Shown in pieces: positions 17,485 to 24,206 of a stretch of 64,000 nucleotides of DNA; the stretch's first letter is position 1; each line of letters opens with the position of its first letter. The stretch is taken from positions 372,001-436,000 of the forward strand of contig CBDFNO010000014.1 of assembly GCA_965250265.1 (NCBI GenBank), read 5' to 3'. Position numbers and translations under genes: made by a program. Below the pieces are notes generated by a model. The model had not been told where the DNA came from. It worked only from the letters and a program-made list of their open reading frames with translations, and did not search any database. This stretch comes from PRS1 sp965250265. GTDB taxonomy: Bacteria > Bacteroidota > Bacteroidia > Flavobacteriales > Flavobacteriaceae.

Positions 17485-17602
17485 GTTGTGTTGTCCATCC
17501 TAGCCTCGGCGAAGATGGATTGTAGTAATACCAAATGTAGTTTGGTATTCCAATGGAAAGCTTTCCTTTTTTCTTTATAGAAAATTGGGATGCTTTTTTG
17601 TT
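17485..17602. repeat. 118-bp perfect direct repeat, copy 1
   Basis: Bases 17485-17602 are identical to 21414-21531. The unit contains a strong hairpin (AATACCAAA, loop TGTAG, TTTGGTATT), a weaker one (CCATC...GATGG) and the palindrome GGAAAGCTTTCC. No convincing open frame runs through it. It sits just after a tRNA-Asp fragment in both places. Together with 17291-17688 generally, this stretch has no gene: it holds the operator, tRNA scar, terminator, this repeat and an ECF-type promoter. Confidence 0.9.
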
Positions 17603-17641
17603 TTAGGACATTTTGTATTCTTCTATAAATGCTAAAAATAA

Positions 17642-17666
17642 GTGACTAAATAATATTTACTGTGTC
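17642..17666 (+). promoter_or_regulatory. ECF-sigma-type promoter P1 (GTGAC-N15-GTGTC)
   Basis: GTGAC at 17642-17646 and GTGTC at 17662-17666 are separated by exactly 15 bases, as at three other sites in this block, one of them directly before the ECF sigma gene. The ATG of the downstream lipoprotein gene is 22 bases further on, a sensible leader length. Confidence 0.75.
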
Positions 17667-17688
17667 CAAGAGTAATATATAAAAGAAT

Positions 17689-17916
17689 ATGAAAAGTTTA
17701 AATTTAAAATTAATTGTTCTTTCATTAATTGTTTTTAGCTGCGGTGAAAATAAAAACAAAAAAATTAACGAGAGTACAACGGTAAAAATCAGTCAATTGA
17801 TGCTTGAAGAAGAAATAAATAGTATTGATTCTTTATCTCTTGAGTTTGAAGCAGCTAAATCAAATATTGAAGAATCAATTAAAAAGTTGGATGAATTAAT
17901 TAACGAATTAGAATAA
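17689..17916 (+). CDS. Small lipoprotein with coiled coil, first gene of the ECF-controlled operon
   Basis: 75 residues. The leader LIVLSLIVFSC places the lipid-attachment cysteine at Cys18. The mature part is a short acidic helix (MLEEEINSIDSLSLEFEAAKSNIEESIKKLDELINELE) with heptad-like leucines, shown here only for orientation in two parts: an MLEEEINSID start and a KKLDELINELE end. No family was recognised. A promoter of the block-wide GTGAC-N15-GTGTC type lies immediately upstream, and the next gene follows after 8 bases. Lpp-like or envelope-stress roles are possible but unproven. Confidence 0.7.
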   Translation: MKSLNLKLIVLSLIVFSCGENKNKKINESTTVKISQLMLEEEINSIDSLSLEFEAAKSNIEESIKKLDELINELE

Positions 17917-17924
17917 AAACTATC

Positions 17925-18464
17925 ATGAAAAAAACATATAAATTAATCTTAACAGTTGGCCTATTAATATTTATAAGTAATAATTTATTTGCCCAACAAA
18001 CAAACAAAAATGTATTAAAAGAGAAAGAAAAAACCGAAAAGCTAATCAAAAAGAATTCAAAAAAAGAGAAAGAAAAAGTTAAGGGGAAAAAACTTAAAGA
18101 AAAGGGAGAGCATAGTGTAAAAAAGACAGAAAATGAAGGTAATGCTTACGGAAAGAACAAGAACGGATTAGAAGGCAAAGAATTTGGACTAGAACGTGCT
18201 CGTCTAGCTAAACTTAATAAAGAGCAAAGAGAAAGGGGACTAGAAGGTTCAATTAATGAAGCTGAAGCAAAAGTGTTAAATTCAAAAGAAAGAATAAAAA
18301 AAATAAAACAAGAACTAGAAAAAGAGAATGAGGAAAGCTCTATTTCAAAAGAAGCATACAAGCAAAGAAAAGATAAAATAGAAAAAGCAGAAAAGGAGAT
18401 TACACATCTTGAAGAAGAAATTAAAAAAGGAAAGAAATTAAAAAAGTCTACGAAAAACAATTAA
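17925..18464 (+). CDS. Secreted Lys/Glu-rich coiled-coil protein
   Basis: 179 residues. A signal peptide (LILTVGLLIFISNNLFAQQ) is followed by an extremely Lys/Glu-rich chain. A Gly-containing patch sits mid-protein (NAYGKNKNGLEGKEFGLERAR). The last 80 residues form a coiled coil (KERIKKIKQELEKENEE, KIEKAEKEITHLEEEIKKG). The protein is exported and highly charged, with no recognised domain. It lies 8 bases after the small lipoprotein gene and 19 bases before the glycine-rich membrane protein gene, so the three form one operon under the ECF-type promoter P1. A structural role between cell wall and membrane is a guess. Confidence 0.7.
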   Translation: MKKTYKLILTVGLLIFISNNLFAQQTNKNVLKEKEKTEKLIKKNSKKEKEKVKGKKLKEKGEHSVKKTENEGNAYGKNKNGLEGKEFGLERARLAKLNKEQRERGLEGSINEAEAKVLNSKERIKKIKQELEKENEESSISKEAYKQRKDKIEKAEKEITHLEEEIKKGKKLKKSTKNN

Positions 18465-18483
18465 CCTTTAAATATTTAATAAA

Positions 18484-18768
18484 ATGGAAGAGTATTTACC
18501 TTTAATTATTCAATTAGTAAGTGGAGCTGTAGGTGGTAACATAGCAGGTTCAATGATGAAAAAATTCTCATTAGGCACACTATGGAACTCTGTAGTTGGA
18601 ATTCTTGGCGGAGGACTTGGTGGTCAAGTTCTGGGTATGTTAGGCATAGGAGATGGTGGCGGAGAAATGGATCTAGGCGGTATTTTAGGCAGCGTTGCTG
18701 GTGGTGGTGTAGGTGGAGGAATAGTATTAGCTGTTATTGGGATGATTAAAAAAGCCATGTCCAAATAA
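18484..18768 (+). CDS. Small glycine-zipper membrane protein
   Basis: 94 residues, nearly 30% glycine, with several GxxxG-type helices (LVSGAVGGNIAGSMM, VVGILGGGLGGQVLGMLGIG, VAGGGVGGGIVLAVIG) ending in a basic tail KKAMSK. Such glycine-zipper segments insert into or span membranes. The gene is last in the P1 operon and is followed by a strong terminator at 18789. No enzymatic domain is visible. It most resembles small membrane proteins induced in envelope stress; a membrane-active toxin is an alternative that cannot be excluded from sequence. Confidence 0.7.
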   Translation: MEEYLPLIIQLVSGAVGGNIAGSMMKKFSLGTLWNSVVGILGGGLGGQVLGMLGIGDGGGEMDLGGILGSVAGGGVGGGIVLAVIGMIKKAMSK

Positions 18769-18788
18769 TATCAAAAAGTATTATTTAT

Positions 18789-18818
18789 AGGTGATTAATT
18801 TATTAGTCACCTTTTTTA
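18789..18818 (+). terminator. Terminator of the three-gene ECF operon
   Basis: AGGTGATTAA pairs with TTAGTCACCT (one G-U pair) around a very short loop, followed by TTTTTTATT. It closes the P1 operon before the next ECF-type promoter. Confidence 0.85.
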
Positions 18819-18869
18819 TTGCTTTAATTTGAATAAAGAGCATAGTAGAAACTAAAATCTTTTTTAATT

Positions 18870-18894
18870 GTGACTTTTCAATAATGTTGGTGTC
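18870..18894 (+). promoter_or_regulatory. ECF-sigma-type promoter P2 upstream of the yegP-like gene
   Basis: GTGAC (18870-18874), 15 bases, GTGTC (18890-18894). Transcription should start near 18901, so the ATG at 18901 would have no leader. The ATG at 18928, which begins the conserved YegP domain, is the better start. Confidence 0.78.
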
Positions 18895-18927
18895 AAAATA
18901 ATGTATAATAAAACACACACAAACATT

Positions 18928-19257
18928 ATGGGAAAATTTGAAATTTACACGGATAAAAAAGGAGAATTTAGATTTAAACTGAAAGCTTCTAATGGTCAGG
19001 CAATATTGGCTAGTGAAGGCTACAAGGCTAATTCTGGTTGCGAAAACGGAATTAAATCGGTAAGGAATAATTCAACAAACGATGCGAGATTTGAACGCCT
19101 TACCTCTAAAGGTGGAAATCCGTATTTTAATCTCAAAGCAATGAATGGTCAAATTATTGGAACCAGCGAAATGTATAATTCGGTTGGAGCAATGGAAAAT
19201 GGCATCTCTTCGGTTAAGAAAAATGCTTCGGATGCTACTGTTGAAGAATTAACATAA
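18928..19257 (+). CDS. YegP/DUF1508-family protein
   Basis: 109 residues from the chosen ATG (an earlier ATG at 18901 would coincide with the predicted transcription start). Two tandem DUF1508 repeats are evident: GKFEIYTDKKGEFRFKLKASNGQAI-type and NPYFNLKAMNGQIIGTSEMY-type, each followed by a GI(K/S)SV(R/K) segment. YegP proteins are small soluble beta-rich proteins of unclear function, often induced under stress. It is a single-gene unit under promoter P2 with its own terminator, part of the ECF regulon in this block. Confidence 0.88.
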   Translation: MGKFEIYTDKKGEFRFKLKASNGQAILASEGYKANSGCENGIKSVRNNSTNDARFERLTSKGGNPYFNLKAMNGQIIGTSEMYNSVGAMENGISSVKKNASDATVEELT

Positions 19258-19307
19258 AAACATATTGCGCCTTGAACTAAAGTATATTTACTTATAGTTA
19301 ATACTAA

Positions 19308-19337
19308 AGAGCTGCATTAATTGCGGCTCTTTTTATT
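19308..19337 (+). terminator. Terminator of the yegP-like gene
   Basis: AGAGCTGCA pairs with TGCGGCTCT (one G-U) around TTAAT, followed by TTTTTATTT. Confidence 0.82.
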
Positions 19338-19356
19338 TGTAGAACTTAGTTAAATA

Positions 19357-19389
19357 TGAAAAACCCTTCCAAAATTAATGGAAGGGTTT
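19357..19389 (-). terminator. Terminator of the sigma-MscS operon
   Basis: AAACCCTTCC (19361-19370) pairs perfectly with GGAAGGGTTT (19380-19389). On the minus strand it is followed by TTTTTCATATTT. It ends leftward transcription after the mechanosensitive channel gene. Confidence 0.82.
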
Positions 19390-19449
19390 AAAGTAGAGGC
19401 ATTAAATCTTCAGATTTTCTAACCAAATAATTTATCCCATAACAAATTA

Positions 19450-20256
19450 TTATTCCTGAATTTCAACTTTACTCTCTACAATCTCTTTTATAGGAACTAT
19501 CAATTTACCCTTGCTGGTTTTTAATGTAATAGATAGATCATCTATTGAAGTAATTTCTCCTTCAACTTTTTTGAACTTTATTTTTTGACCAATTTCGTAT
19601 TTCCTTCTAGTGTAAAATGTTCTCAATAGATCAGCAATGATACTCCTAGCGCCCAAACCAATTGCCAAAGAAACAGAAACTAAAAATGCGGCAAATATAA
19701 GAGTAAGATTGCTCGTTATTATTTCTGTATTAATTCCTGCCTGATTTAAAGCTGTTACCGAGATAATAGCAAGTATAATAAAGAATACGATTTGACTTAC
19801 GATTTTTGATCCGGAAAGTTCAAATGATTTAAAAAAGGTTTGAATGGATTTTTTAATAAAGTTGGCAATAAAAAGTCCAATCATAAAAATAATAACTGCG
19901 CTTAATAATTGCGGCAAGTAATGGAGCAGGTTTCCTATTTCTTCAGAAACAATAGTGAGACCCATCATTTCTGAAACAACTATTATCAATACTAATAACA
20001 GCGACCATTTCACAAAGGCTATAACGATTTTAGTGATATTCAGGTTTAACTTTTTGCCTTCAAAAATTTCAATATCATTAAGTTTGTTTCCAAGTTTATC
20101 AACTTTAATAAGCTTTAAAGCTCTTTTTAATAGAGACAAAATAAGTTTTATGAAGAACCATCCAAATAAAAGCACTAATAGTGCCTTAAGGATATTAACT
20201 CCTGTTGTAGAGAAACTTTCTATTGCCATTTCTTTCCATTCTGATAAGGTTTCCAT
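19450..20256 (-). CDS. MscS-family mechanosensitive channel protein
   Basis: 268 residues with about five membrane helices (LLVLLFGWFFIKLILSLL, WSLLLVLIIVVSEMMGL, LLSAVIIFMIGLFIANFI, IVFFIILAIISVTAL, LIFAAFLVSVSLAIGLGA). A pore-lining/beta-domain junction follows (GARSIIADLLRTFYTRRKYEIGQKI), then a short cytoplasmic beta domain ending IKEIVESKVEIQE. It lacks the long C-terminal cage of classical MscS. Channels of this family relieve osmotic stress. It lies 60 bases after the 57-residue gene and probably belongs to the ECF sigma operon, linking the block to membrane or osmotic stress. Confidence 0.85.
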   Translation of the reverse strand: METLSEWKEMAIESFSTTGVNILKALLVLLFGWFFIKLILSLLKRALKLIKVDKLGNKLNDIEIFEGKKLNLNITKIVIAFVKWSLLLVLIIVVSEMMGLTIVSEEIGNLLHYLPQLLSAVIIFMIGLFIANFIKKSIQTFFKSFELSGSKIVSQIVFFIILAIISVTALNQAGINTEIITSNLTLIFAAFLVSVSLAIGLGARSIIADLLRTFYTRRKYEIGQKIKFKKVEGEITSIDDLSITLKTSKGKLIVPIKEIVESKVEIQE

Positions 20257-20317
20257 TGCTATTAAATTTAGATTATTTTAATGTAGTTTATAAACTAACA
20301 TTTTTAGGTTAATATTT

Positions 20318-20491
20318 TTAATTATTACGTTTCTTAATAGTTCTTTCTACTACGCTTCCAACGTTTAGTGAAAATAAATTCGCCAACTCCATTAAAAGTT
20401 TTGCTGTTGCAATATCTTTCATGACTTTACCCTTTAATTCTGCAGGAACATCTTTTAAAGGCTGATCTATTTTTTTAAATGGATTATCCAT
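20318..20491 (-). CDS. Small protein co-translated with the ECF sigma factor
   Basis: 57 residues from the ATG at 20491, which overlaps the sigma gene's end by 8 bases; a longer frame from 20515 would overlap by 32. The sequence (MDNPFKKIDQPLKDVPAEL start, MELANLFSLNVGSVVERTIKK end) is a soluble helical protein without a membrane segment. Genes placed like this after ECF sigma genes often encode anti-sigma factors or modulators. No anti-sigma motif (such as the zinc HxxxCxxC) is present, so that role is inferred from position only. Confidence 0.7.
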   Translation of the reverse strand: MDNPFKKIDQPLKDVPAELKGKVMKDIATAKLLMELANLFSLNVGSVVERTIKKRNN

Positions 20492-21065
20492 GATTTTCAC
20501 TTTTAGAGTAAACATTAATCAACTTTTCCTTGGCCCTTTTAAGCCTCATCTTAACTGCGCTTTCACCAATACCAAAAACATCTTCAAGTTCTTTAATACT
20601 TAAATAATCTTGGTATTTAAGCAAAAGAATCATTTTCTCTTCTGGAGAAATCAACTCTAATGCTTCTTTCAATTTTTCAACTTTTAATTTATGTATGCTT
20701 TCATCTTCATCAGGACTGTAATATGTGTCTTCTAAAGATTCAGCGTCTACAGATTTTTGCTTAATTTTCCGGGCTGTACTTCTGTTTACATAATTGACAC
20801 AATGGTTATATGTAAAAGCATACAACCACGTGGAAAATTTAGATTTCCCCTTAAATGTATTTAATTTGACAAATAATTTCAAAAAGATGTCTTGCGCCAA
20901 ATCTTCGGCCTCATCGGTGTTTTTAACAAAACCGATACATTTATTATAAACAATCTTATCATATCTATCATACAAAACCTCAAAAAGCAATGTGTCATTT
21001 GAAGACACTATAGCCTTTACTAATTCTTCGTCAGATAAATCTTTATAATTTTTAACGGTTTCCAA
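20484..21065 (-). CDS. ECF-type RNA polymerase sigma-70 factor
   Basis: 193 residues. Region 2 covers about 18-90 (LFEVLYDRYDKIVYNKC, DEAEDLAQDIFLKLFVKL, FSTWLYAFTYNHCVNYVNR). Region 4 covers about 128-185 (LISPEEKMILLLKYQDYLSIKE, ESAVKMRLKRAKEKL). Region 3 is absent, as in the ECF group. A promoter of the GTGAC-N15-GTGTC type lies directly upstream on the same strand (21117-21093), with the same motif before three other transcription units nearby. The factor therefore appears to activate itself and a local regulon. It is first in an operon with the 57-residue protein and the MscS-like channel. Confidence 0.93.
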   Translation of the reverse strand: METVKNYKDLSDEELVKAIVSSNDTLLFEVLYDRYDKIVYNKCIGFVKNTDEAEDLAQDIFLKLFVKLNTFKGKSKFSTWLYAFTYNHCVNYVNRSTARKIKQKSVDAESLEDTYYSPDEDESIHKLKVEKLKEALELISPEEKMILLLKYQDYLSIKELEDVFGIGESAVKMRLKRAKEKLINVYSKSENHG

Positions 21066-21092
21066 GTACTTAAACAGAATATTTAAAGTTAA

Positions 21093-21117
21093 GACACAAT
21101 TTTAGTTTCAAAGTCAC
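21093..21117 (-). promoter_or_regulatory. ECF-sigma-type promoter P4, autoregulatory, before the sigma gene
   Basis: On the minus strand GTGAC (complement of 21113-21117), 15 bases, GTGTC (complement of 21093-21097). The sigma ATG is 28 bases downstream. The same spacing and half-sites as P1-P3 indicate that the sigma factor transcribes its own gene. Confidence 0.8.
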
Positions 21118-21159
21118 AATACATTTATGAATTCATTAAAATACAAATAAAATATAGAT

Positions 21160-21184
21160 GTGACTTTTTAAAGATGTAGGTGTC
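21160..21184 (+). promoter_or_regulatory. ECF-sigma-type promoter P3, pointing into a non-coding stretch
   Basis: GTGAC (21160-21164), 15 bases, GTGTC (21180-21184). It is the closest in sequence to P2 (both run GTGACTTTT and end near ATGT[AT]G-GTGTC). It points right, away from the sigma gene, and the next 350 bases hold no plus-strand gene. Confidence 0.78.
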
Positions 21185-21190
21185 TTAAAA

Positions 21191-21296
21191 GTATAATTAT
21201 GCTATAAATAGGTTAAAAAGACACTAAATATATAACCTTGAACTAATTAAGATGCTATTAATCAAGGAGGAGGAGTCACAAGAGATTGTGGCTTTT
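21191..21296 (+). ncRNA. Candidate small RNA of the ECF regulon
   Basis: The predicted transcript starts about 7 bases after promoter P3 and ends at a terminator-like hairpin: GTCACAA (21275-21281), GAGA tetraloop, TTGTGGC (21286-21292), then TTTT. The length would be about 105 bases. A purine-rich GGAGGAGGAG segment lies just before the hairpin and could pair with pyrimidine-rich targets. A 29-codon frame starts at ATG 21252 and runs through the hairpin, so a short peptide cannot be excluded. The call rests on promoter, terminator and absence of a gene. Confidence 0.55.
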
Positions 21297-21365
21297 CCGT
21301 TTACAATAAAGTCTCCATGCAAATATTTTATTGGAATTTAGTGGTGCACATTAAAGGTGAAAATG

Positions 21366-21389
21366 GAGTCCCGTCCAGACCGCAAGATT
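21366..21389 (+). repeat. tRNA-Asp 3'-end fragment, copy 2 (probable att site)
   Basis: Twenty-four bases identical to 17414-17437 and 24207-24230: the T-loop end, T-stem 3' strand, acceptor strand CCAGACC-G and CAAGATT. The stretch 21066-21542 otherwise has no protein gene: it contains P4, P3, the candidate small RNA, this scar and the second copy of the 118-bp repeat. Confidence 0.75.
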
Positions 21390-21413
21390 TCCTTTAAATA
21401 AGGAATAAACAAA

Positions 21414-21531
21414 GTTGTGTTGTCCATCCTAGCCTCGGCGAAGATGGATTGTAGTAATACCAAATGTAGTTTGGTATTCCAATGGAAAGCTTTCCTTTTT
21501 TCTTTATAGAAAATTGGGATGCTTTTTTGTT
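21414..21531. repeat. 118-bp perfect direct repeat, copy 2
   Basis: Identical to 17485-17602. Here it lies 24 bases after the tRNA scar and ends 11 bases before the stop codon of the methyltransferase gene on the other strand. Its AATACCAAA/TTTGGTATT hairpin could also serve as that gene's terminator. Confidence 0.9.
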
Positions 21532-21542
21532 CTGGAATATAT

Positions 21543-22361
21543 TTATTTATTGTAAATACCACTTTGCACTTCTATACTATTTTCTTTCAGTGATTTAAGG
21601 ACGTTCCCTAATTTCTCGGTTGTAGAATCTCCTAAAAGGACATTTAATCCTACTTGACTATTAGAAATTGTTTTTTCTAATACATTATTAAGAAACTTAA
21701 TTGCACCATTTGTCTGATCGTAGGTTTGTGTTTTAATAAACCCTAAATCTTTTAGGATGTTATCCATGTTTTCTATTGTTTGAAGAAAACTTATTTCCCT
21801 GTTGTTTGCCCATGGTACAGGATAATAAACGTCTTGATTGTCTTTTTTATAGATATCATAATAAATAAAAGTTCCATTGTTTTTTAAGACCCTGTTTATC
21901 TCTGCATAAAAAGTGGTCTTATCTTCAATATTCATTTGCACATGTTGCGTCCAAACAACATCAAAACAGTTGTCTTCATAGGGCATATTAAGTGCATCTC
22001 CTTGCACATATTCTGTACTTCCGTTAATATCAAGGAGATCTGATAATTTTTGCGCTGTTCTAATATATTCATGACTCATATCTATACCATAAGCCTGACA
22101 ATTAAATTCGTCTGCTAACATTCTACATGGGCCTCCAAGTCCGCAACCAACATCTAATACTTTTAAGTTATTTAAATTAATTTGGGCAACTAATTCTTTG
22201 GATACTTCGGCGCCTCTTAAGTGAAGCTCATCTACACCAGAAATATTTGCTCGTGTGATGTTATTAAGATCAACACCTTGATCCTTAAGACGCTTTAGGA
22301 TGTCTTCGAATAATCCATGAAGATGATATTGTTTTTCGATAAGTGTATTTCTATTGGTCAT
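21543..22361 (-). CDS. Class I SAM-dependent methyltransferase
   Basis: 272 residues. The SAM-binding motif I is LDVGCGLGGPCRMLADEF (about 69-86), with YGIDMSHEYI and the post-motif YVQGDALNMPYEDNCFDVVWTQHVQMNI. It resembles small-molecule N-methyltransferases such as the glycine/sarcosine/dimethylglycine or gamma-tocopherol type; the substrate is not determined. It follows the 85-residue mini-protein gene by 30 bases and is the last gene of the block C operon. Confidence 0.85.
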   Translation of the reverse strand: MTNRNTLIEKQYHLHGLFEDILKRLKDQGVDLNNITRANISGVDELHLRGAEVSKELVAQINLNNLKVLDVGCGLGGPCRMLADEFNCQAYGIDMSHEYIRTAQKLSDLLDINGSTEYVQGDALNMPYEDNCFDVVWTQHVQMNIEDKTTFYAEINRVLKNNGTFIYYDIYKKDNQDVYYPVPWANNREISFLQTIENMDNILKDLGFIKTQTYDQTNGAIKFLNNVLEKTISNSQVGLNVLLGDSTTEKLGNVLKSLKENSIEVQSGIYNK

Positions 22362-22391
22362 AATAATTCTAATTTATAAAAGATATTTGAT

Positions 22392-22649
22392 TTAAGAGGC
22401 TTTCATAGTAAATAACCAGGCATTAAACATATTTTCAGCTCTAACTTCACTTTTTAGCTGTTTAATTAGACTTTGACGTGTACCCTCTTTTTTATGGTAG
22501 ATGACTTGTCCTTCAATAGTGTCGAAAACATAGACATGTTTGGTGTCTAAATAGTTTCTTATTTTATCGGCTAATTTCCAGTTCTTTTTAGCTCTGGTTT
22601 TTTCTCTTATTTCAAGTAACTCGTCGATGTATTTGTCTTCAATTCTCAT
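22392..22649 (-). CDS. Mini-protein resembling the C-terminal domain of cysteinyl-tRNA synthetase
   Basis: 85 residues. The N-terminal 50 match in pattern the tail of CysRS (typically ...R..AR..KNWA.AD.IRD.L...GI.VEDT..G): here IDELLEIREKTRAKKNWKLADKIRNYL followed by DTIEGQVIYH. No catalytic HIGH/KMSKS domain is present. It is a stand-alone relative of the domain that helps recognise tRNA-Cys, set between an exported DsrE-like protein and a methyltransferase. A role in binding tRNA or a thiol compound is speculation. Confidence 0.65.
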   Translation of the reverse strand: MRIEDKYIDELLEIREKTRAKKNWKLADKIRNYLDTKHVYVFDTIEGQVIYHKKEGTRQSLIKQLKSEVRAENMFNAWLFTMKAS

Positions 22650-22667
22650 AATTAATAAATTATATAT

Positions 22668-23084
22668 TTAGTTATTGGTCTCCTTAATATATCCCCAACC
22701 TTGCTGTTGCCTGATAAAGATTTGCTTTAAAGGATTTTGGACAATATCAACTCCCTTAAGCAGCATTGATGCATCAGCATTGTTTCTCTTCATTGTTGTC
22801 GAGCAAACCTTAAATGTTACATTCTCATTTTCAGATAGTTTTAAAATTTCTTCTGAAACTGTAGATTTATCTGTTAAAACCATATTAAGTGACCCGCTGT
22901 ATACTACAACTTCTAATTTTGCATTTGGTTCATTTTGCACCATAAAATTCAAATGTCTTATAGCAGTTTGGTGAGCTTTCTCGTTACTACTGGTAACATC
23001 AAAGACTAAATTCATAGGCTCGTTTTGTGCAAAAACTATTGCAGATAATGTTAAAGCAATACAAAGTGTAATAAATTTTTTCAT
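22668..23084 (-). CDS. Exported DsrE/DsrF-like protein
   Basis: 138 residues from the ATG at 23084, which begins a good signal peptide (KKFITLCIALTLSAIVFAQ); a longer frame from 23159 adds 25 residues. The mature part has the DsrE-like layout: a beta strand MNLVFDVTSSN, a helix with HLNFMVQNEP, EVVVYSGSLNMVL, and NVTFKVCSTTMKRN with one cysteine where sulfur carriers of the family have theirs, then a closing QGWGYIKE. It may handle sulfur in the periplasm. It heads the three-gene operon of block C. Confidence 0.72.
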   Translation of the reverse strand: MKKFITLCIALTLSAIVFAQNEPMNLVFDVTSSNEKAHQTAIRHLNFMVQNEPNAKLEVVVYSGSLNMVLTDKSTVSEEILKLSENENVTFKVCSTTMKRNNADASMLLKGVDIVQNPLKQIFIRQQQGWGYIKETNN

Positions 23085-23196
23085 GATAACTAGTTTTATA
23101 ATTAATAATGGGACAAAGAAAACGCATCCAATTATCTTGAGCTTTGCTAAAAAGCTCAAAAAATGGTCTTTAAAGCCCAGTAATTAAAAGGAATGA

Positions 23197-24060
23197 TTAT
23201 GAAAAGCTTTTGAGATAATTACTTGGAGTTATACCAAATTTAGATTTAAATACACGGCTAAAATGAGAGACATCCTCAAACCCACTTTCAAAAGCCACTT
23301 GTGAAATATTATTATCCTTATTTAGGATGATATTTGCGGCATAATCCAAACGCTTATTTAACAACCATTTACCAGGCGTTGTATTATAATGATTAGAAAA
23401 GTCACGTTTAAATTTAGAAAGACTTCGGTGTGTCATTTTAGCAAATTCTTCTAATTTTAAATTAAAACAAAAGTTAGTTTCCATGATATGAGGCAGCGAT
23501 GGTTCAGTATTTAATGTAAGAGATTTAAGATAGGATAGTAACAATGGATTTTCACTTTGATAAACAATATTAACCAGTAACTCTTTTAATTTTAGTTTTA
23601 ATAAAGATTCTGGAGGTTGTTTGTCATCTCTAAAATAAGTAAGCATCGATTGGAAAAAGCCATCCAAATAATTTTTCTGAATTAGTTTTGTGGCAGTAAA
23701 TTGATGAGCCTCATCATTATTAATAATTGGAATATCATTGATTACATCTATTAAGGATTCTCTAATCAATGTATCAGGTAAGAAAAACCCAAGCATACAA
23801 AAATCATCTTCAAAATCTTGTGTTACAATGGCAGCTCCTTTTTTTACAAACAGAGTATCTCCTGTCTCCATCACCCATTTGCCTTGAATGGTTTTCCACG
23901 TTTTTTTTCCGCTTAATATATGGATTATATAATCGGATTGGGTATAAATTCCAACATGTTCATCTTCGACTAGGCAGTTATATTCTACACAAACCGTTTC
24001 ATTTATAACAAATTTTTTGAAGAACATATGTTCTTTGACTATCTCATACAAATTTTGCAC
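23197..24060 (-). CDS. AraC-family transcriptional regulator
   Basis: 287 residues. A cupin-like N-terminal sensor domain (about 20-120, IHILSGKKTWKTIQGKW, GDTLFVKKGAA) precedes a two-HTH AraC domain (about 190-285). The second helix-turn-helix signature is ISQVAFESGFEDVSHFSRVFKSKFGITPSNY. The ligand is unknown. It lies just upstream of the DsrE-methyltransferase operon in the same direction and is its likely regulator, but no operator was identified. Confidence 0.92.
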   Translation of the reverse strand: MQNLYEIVKEHMFFKKFVINETVCVEYNCLVEDEHVGIYTQSDYIIHILSGKKTWKTIQGKWVMETGDTLFVKKGAAIVTQDFEDDFCMLGFFLPDTLIRESLIDVINDIPIINNDEAHQFTATKLIQKNYLDGFFQSMLTYFRDDKQPPESLLKLKLKELLVNIVYQSENPLLLSYLKSLTLNTEPSLPHIMETNFCFNLKLEEFAKMTHRSLSKFKRDFSNHYNTTPGKWLLNKRLDYAANIILNKDNNISQVAFESGFEDVSHFSRVFKSKFGITPSNYLKSFS

Positions 24061-24206
24061 CCGACCCTATTTATGTGTTGATTAAGTCTCATAGAATGTA
24101 CCATTGGAGATATTAATCAAAACAAATTTAAACATTTATAATTAACACTTCACAATGTTTAATTAGTTAACATGTTCATTACGGTATACATCTAAAAGAA
24201 CATTAA

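Noticed and set aside
17485..17602. The 118-bp repeat as a broken nuclease or other protein gene.
   Set aside because: Frames are interrupted (for example a TAG after about 30 codons in the longest) and no motif is recognisable. Treated as non-coding.
21252..21341. A 29-codon frame (starting MLLIKEEESQEIV) within the candidate small RNA.
   Set aside because: It runs through the terminator-like hairpin and beyond, has no visible family and no downstream support. Kept only as an alternative reading of the RNA.
23140..23165. Hairpin GAGCTTT/AAAGCTC between the AraC gene and the DsrE-like gene as a terminator.
   Set aside because: No T-tract follows on the minus strand, so it cannot be called a terminator with confidence.
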